From Tubulanus polymorphus (lineage: Eukaryota; Nemertea; Palaeonemertea; Tubulaniformes; Tubulanidae), in contig NC_134031.1 in the NCBI RefSeq assembly GCF_964204645.1, positions 6,989,001-7,053,000 on the forward strand: a DNA stretch of 64,000 bases, in the 5' to 3' direction. Below are positions 1 through 12,900 of this stretch, piece after piece. The first letter of the stretch is position 1. Every line of letters begins with the position of its first letter. The position numbers and the translations under genes were made by a program. The notes below the pieces were generated by a model that was not told the origin of the DNA, did no database searches, and saw only the letters and a program-made list of their open reading frames with translations.

Positions 1-1023
1 ATTTAATAACTCTCAGTTGTCCTTGCACTAAATTGGATTACAAAATTCTACTTGAGCCATTGGTGACAGTTTGTATGTTTGTACACTACATGTCACCAAA
101 ATCTTCCATTGTGTTCATGGTTTGCGTGGTTCCCACTTGACATTTGAGTACATTAGTCATGACATTTATTTAGCAGTCAAGGATATAATAGTGCATGCAT
201 AATGCCGACTAGAATTAGATAGCTGGTAGATGAGAAATTATGAGTATAAGGTTTACAGTAAGCAAATTCATACAGTGTAACTCGTTAAATTTGGATTGGA
301 TTTAATAATATTAAGATTTCGGACTAAAATTCAAGTCCCCTCTATATTTTTTCAGTTCAAATGAGAGCTCATAATTCAGATTTCGTTAAAGTTTGATTTA
401 GCGAGTTCACTATCGTGTGTTTGGTGAGCCAAAAATTCTTGAATTTTTGTTCGAACCAATCGCTGAGACTAGGATATATCCATCAATAGTTGGTTTCTTT
501 GACATATAATTGACTTCATTGACATGTTCTTTATTCATCGAAGTATTTATATTAGGCATTACTTGTCTGACATTCGTGAAATACAAAATCGAAATTTTAT
601 ACTGATTAATATGACCTAGATGATTGAATTCAGATTTAGATCAGTTGATCAGGGTTAAAAGAACTGTACATTCATATTCATGTGCCTTACATTTGCTACT
701 TTCGTTCAGATAACACTAAAAATTAATGCGCTTTCTAGCCTTGTATTTCCTTGTGGTAGGGTCTGATGGTTCGTGATGAAAATTCAGCTGAATACATATG
801 CGATAGTCTAATTCATTTGTACGGCGGTCAGTTGCAATAGTCTGGGCAATTTCAGACATTGTGACTCGGGTGTATTTAAGAATTATAGTCCATTTCTTGA
901 TACATGTAGTACTGTAAATCCAGCTTAATGATCATCAAATGAGGGTATTAGTTACGTTGGAACCTCATCAAACTTACACACCTAAAATTTCGTGCATAAT
1001 CCGACAATGTTGATATTATCCTA

Positions 1024-1131
1024 GGGTCATCCGTTTATTATGTAAACATTAGGGGAGGAGTGATGGTAGATTTCGGTACAGAGGGGGGGTTAAGAAATTC
1101 AAGCTTCATGCGTACGTAATAAATGATCCCC
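1024..1131. mobile_element. MITE family A, shortened copy
   Basis: It opens with a degraded GGGTCATCCGTTTATTATG and ends with CGTACGTAATAAATGATCCC. These are the inverted termini seen in the complete copy at 4598-4762. The central segment, which contains GCAATTGCGTACTGTAATGC in other copies, is deleted here. Confidence 0.7.
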
Positions 1132-2632
1132 AAATGGATAAAACTAACTATTGGTTATCACAAACAGATTTGCTGGTCCTCTGAAATTTGTTGTTTCATT
1201 GTGTAGGCATTGATGTTCAAGATTTCTTTTAAATCAGTAATCAATTTCATCCCAAATGATCCGGTTTAAGTAATTGCCTTGTAGTTGAACTGGTGCTTCA
1301 GATCTAGGCCTACGAGGAGGACACGGAAATATTTCAAACATCAGAATTAGTTGGTCGTATCAGATATGAGCTGACGTATTTGAGAACTCGCTCGATATGG
1401 ATTTTTCAATCCAGATTTCACTCAACGTAATTATGTTGAAATATTTGGTCCATTTTAACCTGGAACCATAGATACTAATTCATAATTCGGGTTTTAGGCT
1501 AAAAAAAATTGATACCTTGTTTCTCCACTCTGCTGAGCTTAAATGTTGACCCGGCCGGCCGCCTATCTACCCTATACATTACTTTTTTAAAAAATCGTGA
1601 TCAATTTTACCATAACAGACCCGGCCGCTATAGAAATGAACTGTTAATAAATTTTATCATAGTTTACAAAACCTGGCCGCTGCGGAGAAACAAGGTATAA
1701 TTTTTGTTTAGCCTTATTTATGTAATTTAAAGAAAATCTAGGCAAAAGTTCTCATCCAAGTTCTACTAAACTGTTATAAGGAAATTGCTTTTCTCAGTCT
1801 TAAGCGAATTATGATACATCTGTCTTTAATTTAATGCTGTATATATAAATGAGGCACATTTTTTTTCTCGTGAACTCAAAAAGTTCTTTTTTCGAATCTA
1901 TTTTCAGGTATTGGTTTAGTTATTGAACCCCCGTCAAGCGGAGCATCTCCCTAAATATACAGACAGTTCTTAAAACTAGCAAAACTATGGTAATTAATTT
2001 TATAAACGGTTCAAAAGTAATTTAGTAAACGTACAGAAAAAAAGAAATCAGTAAACCGGTTCATCAAATAAATATATAGCGAACCAATACACAATATTCA
2101 CTTGCCACGGTTTCTTTTTGTATGACCTCTCTCAGGTTTCTTCCAACCTGTCACGGGTGTCACGTCAGTCAGCAAGTCTCTTTTTTTTTGAAAGAAGTGT
2201 GGTTTAAAAATGAAATAATTTCAACCAAAAAAAAAAAAACCTAATTAAATGAATAATCGTGCACTCATTATAAACAGGCAATAAAGTCACTGTTTAATTC
2301 TATGTGTTATATTGATATAAACATGCGTTTTGATTGTGTTATGCTTTATTGCCTGGTATTTCCTGCTGTTAAATGTGCACGAACATATAAACAGGAAAGA
2401 AAGTTGGCTTCGAATAATTCTCATTTCTATAAATACGGCTGCCCTTTCTTACCTGGTACTCTGTATTTTAAAAAAAAGTATTTGATTATTGCGTGCGTGT
2501 GTGAATGAATGGAACAGATAGTGAATACGTGTGTTTTCCTTGCCCTCTCCCAGATGTGCGGTGGAATTCAGGATTTAAGCCAAGACAAAATCAGTCATTC
2601 AGACCAGATCAAGGAAGCGTTTCTTCTGGGAA

Positions 2633-2780
2633 TAGAGGTTTTGCATGTGTCAAGAAGTTTGCCAACCAGTGCTGCAGACTTGTCATCACTAATGTGGGTT
2701 TGGCATGTGAATATCTTATTGTATTTGCCGACCATAATCGTGTAGTCGTGATGAAAAAGCACATGGCTGCAAGACCTCTT
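2633..2780. mobile_element. MITE family D (TAGAGGT..TTGC termini), copy 1
   Basis: The left end TAGAGGTTTTGCATGTG and the right end GGCTGCAAGACCTCTT are inverted relatives. The interior contains GCCAACCAGTGCTGCAGAC on one side and a diverged inverse on the other. The same layout recurs at 12393-12576 and as a fragment near 16695. No coding capacity is present, so it is a short hairpin-type element. Confidence 0.65.
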
Positions 2781-3221
2781 CACATTCAAGAAATCGCTAA
2801 GAATTTGGTGCTATTAATTCACACACAAATCGATGTGGTATATGGGAGCGTTTGAAAAGTATGTACCTCTAAGGGGATTATGTTTGATTACACTGTATAA
2901 CAGGCAAAAGGGAGTAGCAGAAACTAATTATGTGCCTACACACGCGAGCATATTGATCAATCTGTATAGTACTTAATGAATGAACACCAGAACCAAACTA
3001 ATAGAAATAGCCTGTGTTACACCTATTCCATAAATGGCGAATTGATGTGATAACACGGAATCTTTTGCTTTATTGGGATCATTGTTCCATACCACTGGTG
3101 TAAACTTCTGCATCCTTGTAATTATCTGTATAACTACCTATGCAGTACATATTTTTTGTTTGCAGTACCAAGATTTCATCACTTTCTGGGTGGAAGGGCT
3201 GTGGTATTTGCATTGTCCAAG

Positions 3222-3370
3222 AGAGTATCCCCTCCTGGTAGGGATTCGAATCTGATTGCATCAGGACTCGCCATGGTATGAATCCTGCCCACCCGCTCTA
3301 GTGAAGCAGGATTTCGTGCTGTGGCTAAGTCTAGCTATACCATCAGGAATCCCTACCGGGGGAGGATTCA
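3222..3370. repeat. Palindromic repeat family G with B-box-like motif, copy 1
   Basis: The segment GGTAGGGATTCGAATCTGA on the left and CCATCAGGAATCCCTACC on the right are inverted. The unit recurs at 21935-22125 and 59570-59850, where GGTTCGAATCC resembles the B box of tRNA-derived promoters. It may be SINE-related or a MITE. No A box at the usual spacing supports an active tRNA promoter. Confidence 0.5.
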
Positions 3371-3556
3371 AGGAGGGAAAATTGCGAGTGTTTTAAGTAC
3401 CTGGAACATACTTTTTGAACGCGCCCTAATACATGCCTCCTGTACAAAATCTCACAACATTCAAGCGTTTTGGTAAAAATCATTCTACATTCTAAGGGTG
3501 GATCCAGGAGTTATAATAACCTATTTAATTAAGTCCTATCAGGGTAAGCTCATTAG

Positions 3557-3703
3557 GGGTCATTCATTTATAACGTACGCATTAGGGGAGGGGAGGGGTA
3601 AGTGCAATTGCGTACTGTAATGCTTAATGTATATGAAAAAATGGCCAATTAAGCGAGCAGGTTGGGAGGGGGGTTGAAAAAGTCAAATTTCATGAATGAT
3701 CCC
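3557..3703. mobile_element. MITE family A, copy with a damaged right terminus
   Basis: It begins GGGTCATTCATTTATAACG and carries the shared core GCAATTGCGTACTGTAATGC, then GGGGGGTTGAAAAAGTC. The right terminus is missing about 15 bases compared with the copy at 4598-4762. Confidence 0.75.
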
Positions 3704-4597
3704 TTATGAAATAAGTACAGTAGACTCTGCCTTACATGATAGCTTATGAACTTAATATCACTCCATGTAAACAGACATGTACTTATCAAGCTGAGCTTCG
3801 CAAATACATGTTACAGTAATGTAGAACTCACTTAATTCGGATGACTAGGGACACTGTGCCCAGATTGATTCAAATTATGTAAAAATATGAATAATAGTTC
3901 ACATGGTTCCAGGTTAAATGGACCAAATAGTTCATCGAAATTAAATTGAAAAATCTGAATTAAGTAAGTTTGACTAGTAGTATTTTTCAATTTTATCAGT
4001 TAACTAATTAGACCAGTACCAAGTAATGAACAGTCTACTTTAGTTTTGTAGGAGGGCATTTCGAAGGGATTTCTTAGAAGTTGAATACTGGTATGCAGAA
4101 AATAAGCAAAAAAGCAGGGTATTTCTATTGGAAATTTTGGAGGATGCTTGTCACAAATCTTACTGATTGGTACCAAGTCTTCCTGGATCTGCCCTGGCAT
4201 TGCACTAAACCTGTGAAGTACGAATGATTACAAACCAAATGAATTCCATCCATCATTATTGATTATTAATATAGTAAATAATCAGGATTTGATGGCGGGT
4301 CATTGAGTATGCTTACTGACATTTAATCATCCTGAAAATAAACAGTAAATTTCAGCTGGAAAATAATTATTACCTCGACATGTGTGTGATGTTTAAATGA
4401 GCATGTTCTTGCTGCAAAGTATCCCAAATATGACTGCTGGGTCCACCAGTTCCACGGTTGTAAACTTCGAAGTCAAAATTACAGTTCATCTGGATTGGTA
4501 CCCTAATATAATCCAGGATTTGATTTAACACTGACATTATTTACAGTCCACCCATATTTGTAAATTATCAGCTTTAAACTGTAACTTGATTAGATTT

Positions 4598-4762
4598 GGG
4601 ATCATTCATTTATTACGTACGCATGAAATTTGAAATTTTCAACCCCCCTCCCCCTCTGTACGCAAAATCGGCCATTTTTTCATATACATTAAGCATTACA
4701 GTACGCAATTGCACTGACCCCTCCCCCCTCTCCTAATGCATACGTAATAAATGAATGATCCC
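4598..4762. mobile_element. MITE family A, best preserved copy
   Basis: A 165-bp element bounded by near-perfect terminal inverted repeats starting GGGATCATTCATTTATTACG. Inside the termini are a C-rich tract and, on the opposite side, its G-rich counterpart, so the unit can fold back on itself. There is no open frame. At least five copies lie in the first 6.3 kb of the window, in both orientations. The transposase superfamily cannot be assigned from these sequences. Confidence 0.8.
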
Positions 4763-5777
4763 TTTAGTCAGTCGAAATCACAACTGTGCACTGTTATTTA
4801 AACAACAACAAAACTTCTAGAAACATCACAATGTAATTGGTAAGTATTGAATTCACAGTGTGTGAACTGATACATGCTGATGACATCGCCCGGCGCTGAG
4901 ACCAATCGACTACAATATATTTCAGCAGTTTCATTCAAAATAACTGAAACTTGTTAATATTGTTTCTAAGAAGATAGTTGAGAGGAAGCTGATTCGACCT
5001 GATGGAACTTCCTCGCACAGCTTTTCTTTTTTTTGTATGAATGAATGAATGAATGTGATACACTCGAGCAAATATCTCATTATGAATAAATATGAAGTGC
5101 CTGTGTCCCCCATCCCCTTAGATTTGAAATTGATTCCCTAGACTATGTGAGATTACTTGTGCTGTTGGTTTCAAAATAGAAATTGACTTAACTGATTGGG
5201 TGTTCGTACAGCTGTCAACTGAAGGATGTACTGACAAGTTCCATAATACTGTCATATACTGCTGATACCTGTGGTGATATGCAACAGTACTTCAACATGT
5301 ATACACACGGTGAAAAGACCTCACATTTAAACAGAGTACCTTGCAACAAAGCTGTCACAACGGTTATAGAATCCTCATTAAACAGGAGTAGGATGGATGA
5401 CTTCATCCATGGTCTGATAATACATACAGGGTACATCGTAAACACAGCTGGATTTGACGCAGGATTCCCCAACACATAGCTGTCAGTAGGATATTACACT
5501 AACTACTATACCCAGCTACAAGGCCTCTAAACATTGCTGTTGGTGTGTTAGTAGAATATGCTGATCTATACAAGGCTCTGCTGGCTATTTCAACACTGGC
5601 TATTCCTCCATTCATTTTGACATGGAAGTCTTTGTCCATTTACCAGTATTTCTCCAGAGCCAATGAGTTCAACATCACTTGTTTATAGTTGAATTTACTC
5701 ATTAATTTAAGGAACCACAAGCCAAGAATTTGATGAATTTTGTTGGCGGAATGAAACATTAATTGTTTAGCAGTTTA

Positions 5778-6113
5778 GGGTACATTCATTAATTATGTAC
5801 GCATTAGGAGAGGGGAGCGGTGACTGCAATTGCGTACTGTAATGCTTAATGTACAGTCAACCCCTGATATACCGCCCACATCGGTGCCGAACGATTTTGG
5901 TATAGGGAGTATGGCGTTTTATCGGCGTTGTGTTACTATGTATTTGTATAGAGATGTACATTGAGAAAACCTGGCGGTAGGCGAGGGTGGCGATATATGG
6001 GAGGGCAGTATATCGGGTGTTAACTGTATATTAAAAACTGGCCGATATTCGTACAGGGGGAAGGGGGGTTGAAAAAGTCAAATTTTATGCGTACGTAATA
6101 AATGAATGATCCC
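5778..6113. mobile_element. MITE family A, copy split by a nested insertion
   Basis: The left part (5778-5853) matches the family A start and core. The right part (6027-6113) resumes at the same point and finishes with GCGTACGTAATAAATGAAT and GATCCC. A different element fills the middle at 5854-6026. Three bases after the right end another family A copy starts at 6117 in the opposite orientation, so the two are joined tail to tail. Confidence 0.75.
5854..6026. mobile_element. Tc1/mariner/pogo-type MITE nested in family A
   Basis: A 173-bp insert with about 24-bp terminal inverted repeats that agree at about 20 positions. The left begins CAGTCAACCCCTGATATACC; the right, read inverted, begins CAGTTAACACCCGATATACT. 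It is flanked by TA on both sides (5852-5853 and 6027-6028), the target duplication expected for this superfamily, and it interrupts a family A copy exactly at a TA. Confidence 0.8.
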
Positions 6114-6116
6114 TAA

Positions 6117-6260
6117 GGGATGTATAAAATTTGAATTTTTCAACCCCCCTCCCTCCCTGTACACAAAAGCGGCCATTTTTTCATATACAAAGCATTACAG
6201 TACGCAATTGCACTTACTCCTCCCCCTCCCCTAATGCGTACGTAATAAATGAATGACCCC
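6117..6260. mobile_element. MITE family A, copy with a damaged left terminus
   Basis: It has the family core in reverse orientation, including GCATTACAGTACGCAATTGC, and an intact right end (GCGTACGTAATAAATGAATG then ACCCC). About 15 bases of the left terminus are missing. Confidence 0.7.
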
Positions 6261-6470
6261 TCATGGTAATTTTCCTTGCCTGAACGAATTCTGAAACTAC
6301 ATACTGATGAAACCAACCTTGTTGACCCTAACAACGTATTAGTTGGGACGTAGGCTCTGATCCGGGCTATATTTCACTACATTTTTCGAAAGAAAGTGTC
6401 CTTTTCCTTGAAAGAGTCCTTTTGAATATCCATTATTCTGTAATCTATAAAGACTTCTGTTACTAACACC

Positions 6471-6471
<1 letters not shown>

Positions 6472-6509
<38 letters not shown>

Positions 6510-6592
6510 ATCTATATATATATATATATATAGTCATCTATATATATATATATATAGTCATCTATATATATATATATAGTCATCTATATAGT
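6472..6592. repeat. TA microsatellite with GTCATC interruptions
   Basis: Runs of TA of decreasing length are separated by the same six bases GTCATC several times. This makes a higher-order repeat rather than a plain dinucleotide tract, probably from unequal exchange or slippage of a TA-plus-GTCATC unit. Confidence 0.9.
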
Positions 6593-6973
6593 CACTTGGT
6601 CAAGTTAGCAATCATTTATACTTTGTTAAAAGGTGCGTGCCCCTCTAAATCCGGAATACAATGGAAGATAAGTTCTAGATCCACCCTCGGATGAGGTGTC
6701 ATGAATGAGAACATGTAGAATGCACAAAAATGAAATTTACAAAACCCTCAAAGCATTAATTTTTTCCATTAAATTCCAGCTATTCATAGATTATTAAAAT
6801 GTATATTTCCATTGACCTTTTGAACTGCATTCTGTTATGCCTTTGTGATCAGAATATTTTTTCTATGCATACCTTAAATGTGTTGTATTTATTAAGAAAT
6901 GTTATGTATAGAAGAAACATTATTGCTGGCCTATTTTCTGGTACTATAAGTGTAATTGCTTCATGTATTACAG

Positions 6974-9900
6974 GCGCCTATAGATCCATACAACCTGTTG
7001 AAGATACTGTCTCCTCAACTCGGAATCAATGGAAATATTAAAGATTTACCAGACGTCGTTAAGATTATCGGGTATGTTTTAAGTAATATTGTTATCAAAT
7101 TCCTTAAAATGTTTTCTGCGTAGGTGGGACAATCTTTAGAATGCAAGTTTATCGTTAAATGATAATTCCTTTAATTCAGATTGATGAAGGACGCGAATAA
7201 ACTAGTCAGTCGATGTATATACATAAATATATTACGAGCTACAACAGATTTAGAAACGTTAGAAAGGTAAGATATTTCATCGTTTAGGCGGGGTGGCCAC
7301 TGACCTGGGAAAACCTCGGGGAATTTGGCAAATTTTACTTAAAATCTGGTAAACTCTGGGAATTTGGATAATGCTATTGACCGCATATTTCTTTATCATA
7401 ACTGTAACGTCTTAAACCTAGAAATTCTCGGCGAATTTTGTGTCATCACACGGAAAATCAGGGAAAACTCAGTGGATTTGGAAATGGGCAGAAAGTGGTG
7501 CCATACTGTTAGAATGACTTATTGCTTTTATTTCTTAATGTAGCATCAATGAGTAATCTGATTTCTGATAAGTAACTAATTTTGACGTCGTAAAACCTAA
7601 TTTCATTCACACATCTATTGTAGGTTGCTGTTATCTCATCTAGAAAATTCTAATTACCATATATGTTTATAGTCAGACATATTTTACATTTGACAAATCT
7701 TTATATTTCGATTTTTGCAGATTTTTAAACAGCGGAGGTTGGGATGTTTTGAACGCGTGGCTGAACGAAGCTAAGGAAGTCGACAATTACCCAATTTTGC
7801 TCGAGATGTTGAAACTGTACCAGAATCTGCCGATTAGTCTGACGTTGTTGAAAGCGAATACATGTGCTAAAACAATAAAACTACTGTCGAAATGTAGTAA
7901 TGAAGGTACGTTCAGAGTATAAACGTAGACGCAAGATTTCCATGTTTGCCTCTCATCAATTAGGCCTAGTTGTTATGTTCCTGAACGATGTGAAAAAATT
8001 GGAAAATTGATGACTGATAAAAAGTTTGCAAAGAATAGGCCAGAGCCGTTGGAAGGAATTTTTCAGTGGCGAGGCTTATTTCTGAAGGGGGTCTTGGGCC
8101 CTCCCCTGTTAAGTCGTGAGCCAACCATCTAGTACAGAGAACAACGAGCTGCTACGCGGTACAGCGTGCTTTTGAAAAAAGCATTAACAAATTTTCAAGC
8201 AAAAAAGTGGGGCGGCTTTGGCCGCCCCCATTCCGACGGCCCTGTAGCTATATTCGATAAAGTGCAAAATTTAAAAAATCTTAATAAATCATTAAACTGT
8301 GTGAACAATTCAGTGTCTGCTAAAATATTTTGATCTCCTCTCTATGCCTTATGCAATGGCGCTCAGAATCAATGCTGTGGTAAAGTTTAAATAATTCAAT
8401 TTTTATCTGTCCAGATTTCTTATCAGTTTTTTGTACCTATTGGAAATGAAAGAATGTAAAAAATCTGGAAAGATTCTGTTAGAAAATGTGAAAAAATCCT
8501 CGTGCGTATTTCCTTCGATATTTTGTTCAATATGCTTTACGTTTATTTTTCGACAGATGTGAAATCTTTGGCTTCTGTTATTGTTGATTTGTGGAAAACT
8601 AAAATCAGCGAAGGTGCCTTAAGTAAGTCTAGAATTTATATTTTGAATAATACATGTATCTCCATGATTTACAATTTGGGATTCAGTTGAATAGATATTC
8701 GAAAGAATAAGGGTACCAATGACCAAATTGTTCAAGCCATTGGTGTCTTGTGTCTTGTGTGATTCTATGGCTCCTGCTTTCTAATCCTTGATGTTGGTAT
8801 CGTATCTTCGTCAATGCTTCTTCAGGCCCCTGCCCACCTATATTCGACCAATCAGCTTTCGGTTGACGTAGACTTTACTACTTTTGTTCTTATCGAATAA
8901 CCTATTCGTATTTCAGAAGGATCTAAAAATACGGACGAAAACGGTGCCAAGAAATCGAAACCGGGCAAAAAGGACGATAAAAAGTCGAAAAAATTCAAAC
9001 CGGAAAAGGATAGTAAAAAACTGAAAAACGGACCCGATTCGAAGAAACCTCGAATCGTATCCGCGGAAATGAACGACGCGGATAAACCGAGTATAAAACT
9101 GAAGATAAACTTGAAGGATAAACAAAGTCACACGACGTCGTCGCTGTCCTCGTCGTCGTTGTCGGACGCGGCATTAAAACGCAGTGGAGATCACCTCAAT
9201 AACGACTCCATTAAAACGAAAGTGTTAAAAACCGGCGATAAGAAAGACGTGAAGAAAATCGATCGGCCGAAAACAGTGAAAACGTTCACGACGAAGTTCC
9301 GTTCGACGGGTACGTTCAATTGTAGCGATATAAGCGATATATATATATATATACATATAGCTCACTCAGTGTTCTCCGCAACGGGTTTAACCTCTTCGCT
9401 ACCATGGGTATACCATATATTTACTTCGCAAATGATGACCTTCTCTCACCATGCGCGACGTATATTTACGTCGCAAATATATTCATTTACTACAATTGCT
9501 GGTTGGTGAGCCATTGCACCGCTTGTGTGTAGCCGTACTATAGGCTTGTCTGCCTCAACTTAGTTCCAATTTTTACTCATAGATGGAGGATTAGTTACTC
9601 TAACTGCCTCTAATACCGATTTTATTTGAATTGATTGATGCCATTGGGCTCGAATCCTGGTGAGGTAGGTTACATTATCTGTGGTAGTGAAGAGGTTAAG
9701 AGGGGTTGATGCCCCTTTCATTTTTACATCCACCCTTTTAGGCTTTAGAATGCAGCCATTTTAAAATTCCAGCATAAAAGAGAACACTGCTCACTGTCTA
9801 AAGCTTAGCTCAGGTCGACTTACGACCCGATGATCTCGTCGTAAGAACAGCGGTAGTAACCACGCGACCGCCGATTGCAGATTCGTTTGTCGCATCGTTG

Positions 9901-12900
9901 TTAGAACACCCGGTTCATCTATGACTCGATCATCGTAGAGTCTATAGGTCATGCGACGCATAACTCGTTTACAATTTGATCGGCGCGTAGAAATGGAACT
10001 CGGTCTATTCTCGCGATTCGGCTTACGACGGGTCTGCGATCAATTCGTCGTGGTCGAAAAGGTTCCCGCTGAATAATTCGCGGACCAGTCCAACGAGATG
10101 ACCGGGTCGTAAGGCGACCTGAATTTAGCTTAACAGTACAGTAGACGTAGTCAGTAACCGGTGTGTGGTTTTGTTTCAAAAAATAAAGCTCGTTGATAAA
10201 ATAAAAGCTTACGACCAACGTTTAGGTAACTGAGTAGACTGCGCTTAACTTACTGCGATGTGTAATAATTATACGTTGCTATTAAAAATTATTTGAATTT
10301 CGAAATGTAGATCTACTAGAGCCTCTTGCAACAAATATATTTGTCGATTACTTCATTGACAATGGTATGTAACATGTTCGATATTGTGTCGCGATGCATT
10401 AAGTATGCCCAAGTGTGCGCATTTTTCGGCATAATTTTGAGTGACGGGATTTAGTATCAATCACATAATCGACAATACATTGGTTGTAGTCTGCCGGTCT
10501 GTAAATCGCGCATTTTGTAAATTTGTTTTTGGCGTACTTGTCGCTAGTGTTGGGCAGGCTCTTATCCAAGGTAGTCGCCGCCCATCATTCAGAATTGAGG
10601 TGAGACAGCTGAGTTTTCAGTTGACACTATCTGCCACCAGTAAGAACCTGTGTCACTCCCATTGCCACAGTGAAATGTACAGCAGAACCAGTAGTTGCTT
10701 AATTAGATAGGATTATTTTGGACCAATGGGGTGCCAGCATTTACCAGTTGACACAACAATTGTGGGATTGACTTTAGGACTGTATTACATTTTAGAATGC
10801 GAAAAATCCTTTGAAACAACGGAATAAGTCAAAGATATCTTCTACCAAATAATTGGATTGTGTCGAATAGGTTTATTACATAATTGAGGAATTTGAACTA
10901 TCAGGAATGGATCCCGAGGCCAACTTTAACTTGCCACATCAAAAAAGGACTCTAAGATGTCCTAAAAGGCAATATTTGGTCTGTTAGCGCGCTGAGGGCC
11001 AAATTTTGAAGAGATTTTCAAGTCCCAAAAGGAACTGATCCTTTTATCTACTATTGTGTTTTAATATTATGTTTTAATACGGTTAAAATGATTTATATCT
11101 ATGTAAAGCACACCGATTACCATGTAGGGGTGCGCTATATAAGAAAATATATTATTATTATTATTATTAACATTGATATCCAAATTATATAGGCTATTAG
11201 GTGTACATTTCCACACTGAAATGTTCCAATGTTTGTTGACAAAATGAAAAAGGGCACTCAAAAAATTGGATGCACTTATAACAAGTCTTCTAAGTCCCCC
11301 TGGATCCGCCCCTGGTTCTTGAGATCCCTGGGGATGCGAGTCTCTAGTTGCTGGCTACGTCTATTGTTTCAAATTGGTACCAATCACTGAATAGTTTTAT
11401 GAGGTTCGCCTCTGCGGCTTGTGTCTTACACAGTACTCGTTGATAAGTTGAAATCTCGATTGTAAGATGGCAGCTCATTGTTAAACATTGTAAAATTTCC
11501 GAACTTACAAAAAACTAGACATGATATAGTGACATACGTATCCATTATAACAAACTGCATAGTGGTGAGATATTCAGTAATCTCTGAAAACTCCCAATAG
11601 TACAAGGGTGGGAAAGTGTCGGCTGAGAAAAATGTTTAAAACCCTTTCAGTGCTTGGTTATTGTTACTCTAAAGTGTTGGAGATAATTTGAAGATTTTGA
11701 AAAATTCCACCCCACTGCTGTTATACCAAGCACTGGGGTGACCCCAGTGCTTGGTATAACATGCATACCACTGAAGAGTGTCTACACTGCAGCGCGGTGT
11801 ATCATTAGTTAGTTCGCTGTGTTTGACAGTTGCTGCATTCTTTCATGACACATTCACAAATTACATCAATACACCGCTATGCGGTGTTGTAGCAAAGTTC
11901 ATCACCGATATGCCGCACTGCACAAGGTTAAAATGTTTCTGAAAAGTCCCTTGGATTGAATAAGCCTAACGTATGTTGATTTTTCCATGTTTTTCCGTGC
12001 GAACGTATTTATATCATGTTTATGTATATGAATTAGGTTTAGAAGAAGAACCCGTTCTACCGAAGAAGAAGAAACAAGATTCATTCGAGAACGCGTTGTC
12101 CGTTGGAATCGATATGAAACCGTTTAAAATACCTAAAAGAGTGACAACGACGACAACGTAAGTTTATTTCTATCGGGACCCATTCTCAGACTATAGAGTG
12201 TAGTCGAATGAAACACTCATCCGTGTACACTAACTAGATAATCAAAGAACTCCCGCGATTCAAATTTGGTATGATAAAATTTATTATTTTGAAACCAGAA
12301 CGTTTTGGAATGATGGCTGGCTATTAGTCGAAACGTTCTGGTTTTGTTTTTTAAAATTATATCGTATAAAAATTGACTTCTTCGATTGACTATAGAGGTC
12401 TTGCACGTGACTTCATAGTTTGTTTGCCAACCAGTGCTGAAGACTTGACATACATAACGACAGATGATTATCAGGGGATTAACAAACTTTGATTGTCTAT
12501 CTTGTAAATCGGTTATCGTGTTGCCAACCAGTATGGCGTAGTCACGTTGAAAAAGCACATTGCTGCAAGACCTCTTTTAGACCTAGAAAACCTTGAAAAT
12601 TCAGGGAATCAGAAAAATCCGCAGAATACTCAATTTGACAAATTTTACGAAAAACCTTGAATTTTGATAATGCTTTTGACTGTGTGTTTCTTTATCAATA
12701 CGTGTTTCGATGAAAAATGAATAATGAATTGTAACATTTTAAGCCTAGAAATTTCTCTGATTCACTCAGGGAATTTTGTGTAATCACATGGAAAATTAGG
12801 GAAAACTCTGGGAATTTGTAAATTGGTGGAAAGCCACCCTGATTAACCTCTTCACTACCGCAGATAATGTAACCTACCTCACCAGGATTTGAGCCCAATG

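Larger units (their letters stand above)
1..6973. other. Gene-poor region upstream of PNUTS
   Basis: I recognise no coding exon here. The short open frames are AT-rich, unspliced and without domain signatures, and several lie inside the transposons listed below. The first PNUTS exon (5' UTR, start codon and a few residues) should be in this region, because the first exon I can place (6974) opens in phase 0 and has no in-frame ATG before an upstream stop. Several ATG-GT sites could serve, for example near 1987, but nothing in the sequence decides between them. Confidence 0.6.

Noticed and set aside
6140-6334. 64-codon minus-strand frame
   Set aside because: It falls mostly inside a family A MITE copy.
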